7,318 nt of DNA from an uncultured bacterium (GTDB taxonomy: Bacteria > Bacillota > Clostridia > Lachnospirales > Lachnospiraceae). The notes under the pieces are model-generated. The model did no database searches, was not told the origin of the DNA, and was given only the letters and a program-made list of their open reading frames with translations. Positions 1 through 4,705 of this stretch are shown one piece after another. Both the position numbers and the translations under genes were made by a program. The DNA lies in contig CAMTZV010000062.1 of assembly GCA_947086625.1 (NCBI GenBank), forward strand, positions 1-7,318, in the 5' to 3' direction. Position 1 is the first letter of the stretch. Every line of letters starts with the position of its first letter.

Positions 1-2
1 AT

Positions 3-200
3 ATGATTTTGACTTCCTGCAATACTCCCGCGCCTTTTTCGTGGATATTCGGACAGAGCAGAGGGGGGATCCGCAGTATGGACGAATTTTTCAAGACCGC
101 AGGCATGAAACCGGCAGGAAAAGTGGTGTGTACAAATGCAAAGAATAAGAAAGAACTGTCTAAGCGGATAACAAAAAAGATTGAGAGGTGTCTGAAATGA
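3..200 (+). CDS. C-terminal part of a flavodoxin-like protein (5' end outside window)
   Basis: This is the last 65 codons of a reading frame that is open to the window edge; the ATG at position 3 is probably internal. The visible segment resembles the C-terminus of flavodoxin-fold or NAD(P)H-dependent FMN oxidoreductases: a loop with GQSRGG, a helix-like stretch (MDEFFKTAGM), the strand PAGKVV, and a lysine-rich terminal helix. Such proteins bind FMN non-covalently and carry electrons in the cytosol. The stop TGA (198-200) overlaps the ATG of the next gene in an ATGA arrangement, so the two are probably translationally coupled. The neighbour is also a flavin protein, which supports a redox role. 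Fold assignment rests on pattern memory of a short fragment, so it is moderate. Confidence 0.55.
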   Translation: MILTSCNTPAPFSWIFGQSRGGIRSMDEFFKTAGMKPAGKVVCTNAKNKKELSKRITKKIERCLK

Positions 201-601
201 AATTATCCCGAAAAAGAATCCTGTTGTTTACAGCAATTCTTCTTTTCCTTATTGGTTTGACTTTTATGGCGGTTTATCTGAAAAGTGTAGCAGATTATAA
301 AAGGGCAGTAAAAGAAACGACGTTTAGTAATTTAGATATTTCAAATGTTCCCGACGGAGTTTATATCGGAGAATATGACGTGGATTTTGTTTATGCCAAA
401 GTAGAAGTAACGGTTCAAAACGGTGTAATTACAAACATTGATATTCTGAAGCATAAAAATGGGCGTGGAAGCCGCGCAGAAGTTGTTGTAGACAGAATTG
501 TTGAAGAACAGAAAATAGAAGTTGACGCTGTATCGGGGGCAACAAATTCAAGCACTGTCATTAAGAAAGCTGTTGAAAATGCCCTAACGGGAGAAAAATA
601 G
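197..601 (+). CDS. Membrane-anchored FMN-binding domain protein (covalent flavin carrier)
   Basis: A 134-residue protein. Residues about 7-28 form one hydrophobic segment after a short basic N-terminus (KLSRKR), giving an uncleaved anchor or signal with the rest outside the membrane. Residues about 53-134 match a small FMN_bind domain (DGVYIGEYD near its start) and end in DAVSGAT (residues 110-116). This fits the DxxSGA[T/S] motif in which ApbE-type flavin transferases attach FMN to the Thr/Ser, here Thr116. The family shuttles electrons in extracytosolic redox chains. I chose ATG 197 over GTG 188 because GAGAGG at 183-188 sits 8 nt upstream of it; the GTG lies inside that site's spacing region. 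The ATGA overlap couples it to the flavodoxin-like gene. No ApbE gene is in the window. Domain call is confident; electron donor and acceptor are unknown. Confidence 0.85.
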   Translation: MKLSRKRILLFTAILLFLIGLTFMAVYLKSVADYKRAVKETTFSNLDISNVPDGVYIGEYDVDFVYAKVEVTVQNGVITNIDILKHKNGRGSRAEVVVDRIVEEQKIEVDAVSGATNSSTVIKKAVENALTGEK

Positions 602-604
602 AAA

Positions 605-767
605 ATGAACGGGAAAACAGAGTGGATTTATTGCCCTGTCTCCCCTTTTACTGTCCGAAATGTAAACAGGAAAATTTGATTGACGTAAAAGAATTACATA
701 TAACCGTTATTAAGAAATAATTTGAATAATGTTAAGAGCCAGACGCATATAAGACGCAGAGCCGACA
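605..767 (+). pseudogene. Decayed cysteine-rich KTR protein gene from a conjugative element
   Basis: Cys_rich_KTR proteins are small (about 60 aa) zinc-ribbon-like proteins encoded in Tn916-like and related conjugative transposons. As I remember the family, they run from a start like MNKTEWIxCPVC, through YCPKCxQE and a TVIK segment, to EPDAKTQSR. Here an intact start (ATG 605, with GGGAG at 589-593) reads MNGKTEWIYCPV. The middle, about 18 codons, is then missing and the frame shifts. In the shifted frame FYCPKCKQENLIDVKEL and TVIKK are read, ending at TAA 718-720. After two further in-frame stops (TAA 727-729, TAA 733-735), the same frame resumes at 736 with EPDAYKTQSRQ. The order of recognisable blocks is that of the family, so this is a deletion plus insertion derivative and cannot make a functional protein. 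It marks an old mobile-element insertion next to the flavin genes. Confidence 0.8.
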
Positions 768-800
768 GATTTGTGAGAAGATCACAGTTTTGTCGGCTCT
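758..800 (+). terminator. Nested hairpin at the 3' end of the KTR remnant, possible terminator
   Basis: AGAGCCGACA (758-767) and TGTCGGCTCT (791-800) are a perfect 10-bp inverted repeat. Inside it TGTGA (772-776) pairs with TCACA (782-786) around a 5-nt loop. The left arm overlaps the final TQSR codons of the KTR remnant. The following bases (CTTTATGTTC) are only mildly T-rich, so intrinsic termination would be weak. It is likely a leftover of the mobile element. Confidence 0.5.
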
Positions 801-1069
801 CTTTATGTTCAAAAAAGCTATTTCTATAAAGTCAGCAGATTGTATATTGCGGCTAATAAAGGAAATCGTGATGAAATGCAAAATATGTCAACAACAAAAT
901 CGGGTAGCCATTGACCTGCCAAAAAAAGCCGAGCCATTAGCAAGGGCTATTACTCCTATGGATATGAATACACACATCATGTAGTATGTCTTAATAACTC
1001 ATATTACCCGAATGCCTGTACCGCATTATGCTGTATGGGCGTTTGTTGTGATAGCCCCCTACTGGGAAG

Positions 1070-1107
1070 AAAGACGTGAAAAAAGCAATTACTTCTCGCA
1101 CGTCTTT
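1070..1107. repeat. 9-bp perfect inverted repeat
   Basis: AAAGACGTG (1070-1078) and CACGTCTTT (1099-1107) are perfect reverse complements separated by 20 nt. The right arm continues into TTTT on the plus strand, and the minus-strand copy also ends in a T-rich stretch. It could act as a weak bidirectional terminator or be a protein-binding dyad. Function is inferred only. Confidence 0.5.
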
Positions 1108-1164
1108 TGCTGCATCCTGTTTGTCAGCGTTAATGATTAAGTAAGTTCCTATACTTCCTTATCA

Positions 1165-1193
1165 CCGTAAACATCAGTGTTTGCGGGTTTTTT
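1165..1193 (+). terminator. Rho-independent terminator
   Basis: CCGTAAACA (1165-1173) pairs with TGTTTGCGG (1178-1186) over 9 bp with one G-U pair and a 4-nt loop (TCAG). G and then six T (1188-1193) follow, with more T just after. This is a standard intrinsic terminator on the plus strand. It separates the decayed region from the antitoxin promoter. Confidence 0.8.
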
Positions 1194-1290
1194 GTTTAAA
1201 GATTCAGCCTTGAAAGAGGCGCCATAGATCGCATGGCTGCAAAGAGAGGCATGTGAGTGTTGGGACTTCTGTAAATTTTTTTCATGCACC

Positions 1291-1319
1291 TTGCGTAAAT
1301 CCCCCAAAGTGGATATACT
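1291..1319 (+). promoter_or_regulatory. SigA-type promoter of the antitoxin gene
   Basis: The -35 box TTGCGT (1291-1296) and -10 box TATACT (1314-1319) are separated by exactly 17 nt. Transcription should start near 1326, about 50 nt before the ATG at 1376. The -10 box lies inside a palindrome (see next entry), as expected for an autoregulated toxin-antitoxin operon. Confidence 0.7.
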
Positions 1320-1340
1320 ATATAAGTAAGAAAGTAAGAA
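1313..1340 (+). promoter_or_regulatory. Candidate operator: palindrome over the -10 box plus tandem 8-bp repeat
   Basis: ATATA-C-TATAT (1313-1323) is a perfect odd palindrome covering the -10 box. It is followed at once by two tandem copies of AAGTAAGA (1324-1331, 1332-1339). AbrB/MazE-type antitoxins commonly bind short AT-rich repeats at their own promoter and repress it. The position fits that role, but binding is inferred. Confidence 0.4.
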
Positions 1341-1375
1341 CTTCCAACATTCAAACTTAAAAAGGAGATGATTCT

Positions 1376-1636
1376 ATGCTGGCAGAATTACGCCAAAAAG
1401 CCCAGGTCACGATACCAAGAGAAATCATTGTCAAGCTCGGCCTGTCAGAAGGTGACAAGCTGGACATTTTCGAGAAAGACGGTTCCATCTGCATCATGCC
1501 GGTAGTCGTCTACCCGAAGAAATATCTGAGCGAGCTCAAAGAAGAAATCAGCGGTGTAAAGGCAAAGCTCGCATCCGGGGAACAGCCGGTCTTTGACAGC
1601 GTGGACGCCCTGTTTGACAAATTGGAGGCAGAATAA
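1376..1636 (+). CDS. AbrB/MazE/SpoVT-type antitoxin
   Basis: An 86-residue protein. Residues about 1-45 are a SpoVT-AbrB swapped-hairpin DNA-binding domain, with the characteristic run QVTIPREI, then LGLSEGDKLDIFEKDGSI, then PVVV. Residues about 46-86 are a charged helical tail ending VFDSVDALFDKLEAE, the type of region that wraps and blocks the toxin. AAGGAG (1362-1367) lies 8 nt before the ATG. The stop TAA overlaps the ATG of the following toxin remnant by one base (TAATG), the usual antitoxin-first layout. As the partner is truncated, it now probably acts only as a DNA-binding repressor of its own promoter, or has no toxin to counter. Domain call is firm; the exact family pairing is inferred from the neighbour. 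Confidence 0.85.
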   Translation: MLAELRQKAQVTIPREIIVKLGLSEGDKLDIFEKDGSICIMPVVVYPKKYLSELKEEISGVKAKLASGEQPVFDSVDALFDKLEAE

Positions 1637-1785
1637 TGGCGTATGAATTACCTTTACGCCCCGTTTCCAAACTGGAACTTCTGGCTGAAAATCCTTTCCA
1701 TCCGTCGCTGCGGACCAAACGCATCCAGGGCACCACGGACCTTTTCGAGTGCAGCGTCAACATGGACATCCGCATTATCTGGTAG
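1636..1785 (+). pseudogene. Truncated RelE/ParE-like toxin remnant
   Basis: A 49-codon frame begins one base inside the antitoxin stop codon, with TTGGAGG (1622-1628) 7 nt upstream. Residues 13-49 carry the core of plasmid-stabilisation RelE/ParE-like toxins: LELLAENPFHPSLRT, then IQGT, LFECSVNMDIRIIW. Family members are about 85-95 residues. They have a longer N-terminal helix region and, after RIIW, a C-terminal strand and tail (typically with a GHHD-like motif) carrying activity residues. Here the helix region is shortened to about a dozen residues, and a TAG follows the Trp codon. No continuation is visible in any frame after it, so the C-terminus is lost by deletion or replacement, not by a simple stop mutation. 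Ribonuclease or gyrase poisoning activity is unlikely. The intact start and ribosome binding site mean the peptide may still be made. Confidence 0.75.
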
Positions 1786-1916
1786 GCAGTGTCAAGTATT
1801 ATGATACAATATCAAAAAAATGCTGAAATTATCCCGCTTTAAGGCATGTGTGTCCTTGGCAGTCGAGGGTATAGGTTATTACAATACAGCCCACCATACT
1901 GACTGATAATCTGCTG

Positions 1917-1934
1917 TGCAATCTTTGGATTGCA
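1917..1934. terminator. Hairpin between convergent genes, weak terminator candidate
   Basis: TGCAATC (1917-1923) and GATTGCA (1928-1934) form a perfect 7-bp stem with a TTTG loop, 11 nt beyond the stop of the minus-strand CotJ gene. There is no clear T-tract on either strand (the plus side has TTTGCTG). It is plausible as a 3'-end structure but weak as an intrinsic terminator. The rest of 1786-1945 holds nothing else I recognise. Confidence 0.35.
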
Positions 1935-1945
1935 TTTGCTGATCT

Positions 1946-2431
1946 TTACTGGAAACTGTAAGCGTTTCTCATAGTTCCACATTTACACTCGCCTCCTTCC
2001 CAGGGTGCGGGGCATACGCCCCAGTTGAACTGACCGACGCCGTTTGCGGAGCGGCCGAGCATGGAATCGATTGTCAGGGGGTAGAACAGCCGGCCGAACT
2101 CATCCAGAAGCTGCACGCGGCGCTCCTGCAGCTGAGTAAACAGCTCCATGCCGTGCATACAGTCGGGGTGGGTGTCCAGATAGAGCGTGAGATCGTTGAG
2201 CGCGAAGCTCACCTGATTGATCTCCGTCATCATGGCCTCCTGCTTGGAGGAGCAGTTTTTCGGGGGACAGGGCATGTTGGAAGCTGCCCAGAATTCCAGG
2301 TTTAAATCGGGAAAGATCGTACCGTTGCAGAGCGCCGTACACCAGTCGTACAGGTCGCCCCATTGCTGCATCGGGATATCTGCCATTGCGTACTTCTGGC
2401 ACTGGCAGCTGCAGCGATCCTGTTTGTACAT
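1946..2431 (-). CDS. CotJA-CotJB fusion spore coat protein
   Basis: A 161-residue protein with two coat modules normally made from separate genes. Residues about 17-48 (DIPMQQWGDLYD, then NGTIFPDLNLEFW) match the short CotJA family, whose hallmark is a WG-x-Y segment followed by G-TIFP-L. Residues about 66-146 match CotJB: INQVSFALNDLTLYLDTHPD, a charged helix, PLTIDSM, and FNWGVCPAPWEGG. The linker and both ends are rich in Cys (CSCQCQ, CPPKNC, CKCG), which suits a cross-linked or metal-binding coat layer. In Bacillus cotJA-cotJB-cotJC form a mother-cell (SigE) operon, with CotJC a manganese-catalase-like protein. Here no cotJC follows; the next DNA is the toxin-antitoxin remnant. AAGGAGG stands 7 nt before the ATG. 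I could not settle on a SigE promoter upstream. The fusion is seen directly; role in spore coat follows the families. Confidence 0.88.
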   Translation of the reverse strand: MYKQDRCSCQCQKYAMADIPMQQWGDLYDWCTALCNGTIFPDLNLEFWAASNMPCPPKNCSSKQEAMMTEINQVSFALNDLTLYLDTHPDCMHGMELFTQLQERRVQLLDEFGRLFYPLTIDSMLGRSANGVGQFNWGVCPAPWEGGECKCGTMRNAYSFQ

Positions 2432-2449
2432 GAGGATTCCTCCTTATTA

Positions 2450-2479
2450 TTGATTTTATAGATACTAATAGTTTATACT
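2450..2479 (+). promoter_or_regulatory. SigA-type promoter of the dihydrouridine synthase gene
   Basis: TTGATT (2450-2455) and TATACT (2474-2479) are spaced by 18 nt. Predicted start is near 2486, giving a leader of under 30 nt to ATG 2514. The element lies in the short divergent region shared with the CotJ fusion gene. Confidence 0.6.
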
Positions 2480-2513
2480 GGAAAAAAAATATTGTGCAAA
2501 AGGATGGGAATGA

Positions 2514-3542
2514 ATGGAGCGGTTATCTTTTAATTTGGAGCCGGGCGTTGGAGGTGCGGCTGTGGGAGAACAGGCCCCGGATCGCAGGCAGGATATGGAG
2601 CAGGACATGGAATTTGAACTGGCGCCAATGGAGGGGCTCACAACCTATATTTACCGGAGCACGTTTGAAAAATATTACGGAGGCATTGCACGCTATTACA
2701 CGCCGTTTCTGGCGAGTAAGCATCTGAGCAGCCGGGAGAAAAACGAGGTGCTGCCCGAGCACAACGAGGGGATGCGGCTCATCCCGCAGATCTTATCAAA
2801 CCGGGCGGAGGAATTTCTGGAAATTGCGCGGGCGCTTGCGGGCTACGGATATGACTGCGTGAATCTAAACCTGGGCTGTCCGTCCGGCACGGTCGCGGCA
2901 AAGCGCAGGGGCGCGGGCTTTCTGGCGGCGACGCAGGAGCTGGATGCGTTTCTGGAGGAAATCTTTGACAAATGTCCGCTGCAAATCTCGATCAAGACCC
3001 GCATCGGCATCCGCGACGAGGCCGAGTGGGAGAGCATCCTGCGCATCTATGAAAAATATCCGATTGCAGAGCTGATCGTCCACACGAGACTACAGACGGA
3101 TTTCTATAAGCATCCGGCAAGACCTCACACGTTTCGCGCGGCGAAGCGGCTTTCAACGCCGCTTTGCTACAATGGGGATATCGATTCCGGGGAGGCGTAC
3201 CGGGCGCTTTGCGCGGCGTATCCCGATTTGAGACGCGTGATGATCGGGCGGGGGCTGGCGGCGGACCCGGAGCTTCTCGAAGTGCTTCACGGCGCGCCGA
3301 GGCGCGATGCGGGCCGCCTGCGAAGCTTCCTCTCCGACATCTGCGACCGCTATATTGCGGAGATGTCCGGCGGCGAGCGAAACACGCTCTACAAGCTCAA
3401 GGAAATCTGGGTGCATCTCGCATCGAGCTTTCCGGGGGCGGAAAAATATGTCAGAAAGATCAAAAAGGCGAACCGGCTCGTGGAGTATGAAGCGGCGGTG
3501 GACACGCTGTTTGCGGCGTGCGAGTACGCGGGCGTGCAGTGA
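2514..3542 (+). CDS. tRNA-dihydrouridine synthase (Dus family)
   Basis: A 342-residue FMN- and NADPH-dependent enzyme that reduces specific uridines in the tRNA D-loop. The TIM-barrel domain begins at residue about 34 with FELAPMEGLTTYIYR (FMN phosphate-side loop). It continues with NLNLGCPSG, whose Cys122 is the expected catalytic acid, and VAAKRRGAGF. Further conserved blocks are KTRIG (161-165), VHTRLQTDFYKHPA (189-202, tRNA/FMN contact), YNGDI (219-223) and MIGRGLAADP (243-252). The C-terminal helical tRNA-binding domain follows. ATG 2514 has AAAAGGA at 2498-2504 and fits the promoter, but gives about 33 residues before the barrel that look unlike the family. ATG 2607, with GGAG 6 nt upstream, would start exactly at the domain. 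Which uridine is modified cannot be read here. A GC-rich palindrome (3561-3572) follows the stop without a T-tract. Confidence 0.92.
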   Translation: MERLSFNLEPGVGGAAVGEQAPDRRQDMEQDMEFELAPMEGLTTYIYRSTFEKYYGGIARYYTPFLASKHLSSREKNEVLPEHNEGMRLIPQILSNRAEEFLEIARALAGYGYDCVNLNLGCPSGTVAAKRRGAGFLAATQELDAFLEEIFDKCPLQISIKTRIGIRDEAEWESILRIYEKYPIAELIVHTRLQTDFYKHPARPHTFRAAKRLSTPLCYNGDIDSGEAYRALCAAYPDLRRVMIGRGLAADPELLEVLHGAPRRDAGRLRSFLSDICDRYIAEMSGGERNTLYKLKEIWVHLASSFPGAEKYVRKIKKANRLVEYEAAVDTLFAACEYAGVQ

Positions 3543-3584
3543 CGCGGCGCAAAACCGGCGCGAAAGCTTTCGTCCGCGATTCCC

Positions 3585-3613
3585 TTTACAAAAGTCGAAA
3601 ATTATCGTATACT
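3585..3613 (+). promoter_or_regulatory. Strong SigA-type promoter of the por operon
   Basis: TTTACA (3585-3590) and TATACT (3608-3613) are spaced by exactly 17 nt, one mismatch from consensus in each box. The expected start near 3620 places the first leader hairpin at the very 5' end of the mRNA. The start codon of porC is about 195 nt further on. Confidence 0.75.
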
Positions 3614-3617
3614 TAGA

Positions 3618-3778
3618 GCGCCCTGTCGATGACAGGCGCATAGTCGGAAACGCATGGAACAGACGTGTTTTCGACCCATCTATACTGCAGACCGCCAGAA
3701 TTTGCAGTAACGCAGACCGAGATGTGCTTGGCTGGTGGTCTGCAGTCGGGGCATACTGAAAATTTAAGTGATGTGCAG
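3618..3778 (+). promoter_or_regulatory. Structured untranslated leader of the por operon, class unknown
   Basis: Three consecutive hairpins are visible. Hairpin 1 (3618-3639) pairs GCG+CCCTGTC with GACAGGCGC, 9 bp with one bulged C and a 3-nt loop. Hairpin 2 (3643-3675) pairs GTCGGAAACGC with GTGTTTTCGAC, 11 bp with two G-U pairs. Hairpin 3 pairs ACTGCAGACCGCCAG (3684-3698) with CTGGTGGTCTGCAGT (3732-3746), 15 bp with one G-U. The loop of hairpin 3 holds a second copy of GCAGACC (3712-3718) that could pair with the same GGTCTGC (3737-3743), a mutually exclusive alternative. A 6-bp stem ATACTG/CAGTAT (3753-3758/3775-3780) lies just before the ribosome binding region. I do not recognise the conserved cores of the TPP, FMN, SAM, cyclic-di-GMP, ZTP, cobalamin or T-box classes. 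There is no strong terminator, so control of translation or mRNA stability is more likely than attenuation. Confidence 0.6.
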
Positions 3779-3815
3779 TATATTTTCTGGAAAAACAAGA
3801 AGGCAGGAATACAAT

Positions 3816-4388
3816 ATGAGACAGATGACAGAGATCCGCTGGCATGGCAGAGGCGGCCAGGGCGCAAAGACGGCCGCGCTGCTTCTGGCGGACGTGGCGT
3901 TTAATATCGGGATGCATGTACAGGGCTTTCCTGAGTACGGCCCGGAGCGTATGGGCGCGCCGATCACCGCTTATGACCGCATCAGCGCGAAGGAGATCCG
4001 TGTGCATTCCAACATTTACGAGCCCGATTTTGTGGCGGTCGTGGACGACACGCTGCTGCATTCGGTGGACGTGACGAAGGGCTTAAAGGAGGACGGCGCG
4101 ATCCTCATCAACACCGGGCGGAAAAAGGAGCAGCTTTTGCCGCTGTTAAACGACTATAAGGGAAAGGTCTACGTGATCGACGCCCGAAAGGTCTGTATGC
4201 AGACACTCGGAAAATATTTCCCGAATACCCCGATGCTGGCGGCGATGGTGAAGATTTCAGGGGTGATGGAAAAGAACGTTTTCTTAAAGGAGATGGAATG
4301 CTCCCTGCAACATAAATTTGCGCGCAAGCCGGAGGTGCTCGAGGGCAATCTGGCGGCGCTTCGGATGGCGTTTGAGGAGGTGTGCTGA
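3816..4388 (+). CDS. porC: 2-oxoacid:ferredoxin oxidoreductase gamma subunit
   Basis: A 190-residue gamma subunit of a four-subunit pyruvate-type oxidoreductase. Residues 11-16 (GRGGQG) and 38-54 (FPEYGPERMGAPITAYD) are the two signature blocks of the POR/KOR gamma domain, which helps form the active-site entrance and CoA side of the complex. Family length is about 180-200, so it is complete. I start at ATG 3816, with AGGA 7 nt upstream. An ATG at 3768 would add 16 residues unlike the family, and ATG 3825 is a close alternative. The stop TGA overlaps the porD start (TGATG). It is the first gene of the operon behind the structured leader. The gamma-delta-alpha-beta order is that of archaeal and Thermotoga-type PORs. 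Substrate (pyruvate or another 2-oxoacid) cannot be fixed from this subunit. Confidence 0.9.
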   Translation: MRQMTEIRWHGRGGQGAKTAALLLADVAFNIGMHVQGFPEYGPERMGAPITAYDRISAKEIRVHSNIYEPDFVAVVDDTLLHSVDVTKGLKEDGAILINTGRKKEQLLPLLNDYKGKVYVIDARKVCMQTLGKYFPNTPMLAAMVKISGVMEKNVFLKEMECSLQHKFARKPEVLEGNLAALRMAFEEVC

Positions 4389-4705
4389 TGGCGGAGTTAA
4401 AGCAGAGCGGGCTGGCGGAATTTATCAACGAGACGACGCCGTGGCACGGTTTGACCGAGGGCCTTCAGATCTACGAGCCCGCGACCTCAAGGCAGTTTCA
4501 CACCGGGGAATGGCGCACGAACACGCCCGTCTGGGACACGTCGAAATGCAAGCAGTGCCTGCTGTGCGTGCCGTACTGCCCGGACAGCTCGATCCCGGTC
4601 GTGGGCGGCAAGCGGCAGGATTTTGACCTCGACCACTGCAAGGGCTGTGGTATCTGCGAGAAGGCATGCCCCTTTACGGCGATCTCGATGAAGGAGGGAA
4701 AGTAG
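4388..4705 (+). CDS. porD: 2-oxoacid:ferredoxin oxidoreductase delta subunit, two [4Fe-4S] ferredoxin-like
   Basis: A 105-residue ferredoxin-type subunit. Cys54, 57, 60 and 64 (CKQCLLCVPYCP) and Cys84, 87, 90 and 94 (CKGCGICEKACP) form two complete CxxCxxCxxxCP motifs, so two [4Fe-4S] clusters are expected. They pass electrons from the beta-subunit cluster to external ferredoxin. The N-terminal 50 residues (including PWHGLTEG and the EWRTNTPVWD segment) are the usual delta-specific lead-in. ATG 4388 overlaps the porC stop by one base and has GGAGG 7 nt upstream; a GTG two codons earlier is in frame but less well placed. The stop abuts the porA start with no gap. Confidence 0.93.
   Translation: MAELKQSGLAEFINETTPWHGLTEGLQIYEPATSRQFHTGEWRTNTPVWDTSKCKQCLLCVPYCPDSSIPVVGGKRQDFDLDHCKGCGICEKACPFTAISMKEGK

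Larger units (their letters stand above)
801..1290. other. Gene-poor stretch, probably eroded mobile-element DNA
   Basis: No convincing intact gene lies between the KTR remnant and the antitoxin. One plus-strand frame runs 804-1079 with a single TGA at 912-914. Its second half is rich in Tyr and Cys (KGYYSYGYEYTHH, TALCCMGVCC). A second frame stays open to 984, and an open stretch of about 50 codons lies on the minus strand around 1000-1160. None has a clear ribosome binding site or a family I recognise. The base composition is AT-rich like the KTR remnant and unlike the GC-rich genes to the right. I read it as decayed accessory DNA. Confidence 0.45.

Noticed and set aside
758..800. CRISPR-like or attachment-site repeat
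   Set aside because: The motif is a single inverted repeat with no direct-repeat copies elsewhere in the window.
790..984. A possible 64-residue gene after the KTR remnant
   Set aside because: Its ATG-like start falls inside the right arm of the hairpin, there is no ribosome binding site, and the frame is simply the continuation of the decayed KTR frame.
2432..2500. SigE promoter for the CotJ fusion on the minus strand
   Set aside because: AATATT and TATAAACT-like segments exist, but their spacing is too short for the SigE consensus, so I do not call it.
3643..3675. TGGAAC in the por leader as part of a T-box
   Set aside because: The T-box core needs a longer conserved TGGNACCGCG-type block near a terminator/antiterminator; here it sits in the loop of a simple hairpin with no terminator.
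3307..3759. Plus-strand frame running from the Dus gene into the por leader
   Set aside because: Its first part is an out-of-frame reading of the Dus gene, its start is not preceded by a ribosome binding site, and the leader part is better explained by RNA stems.
3153..4061. Long open frame of 302 codons on the minus strand
   Set aside because: It lies antisense to the Dus gene, the por leader and porC, all with clear family motifs; its Arg/His-rich translation has no recognisable domain and reflects the GC-rich codon bias opposite.
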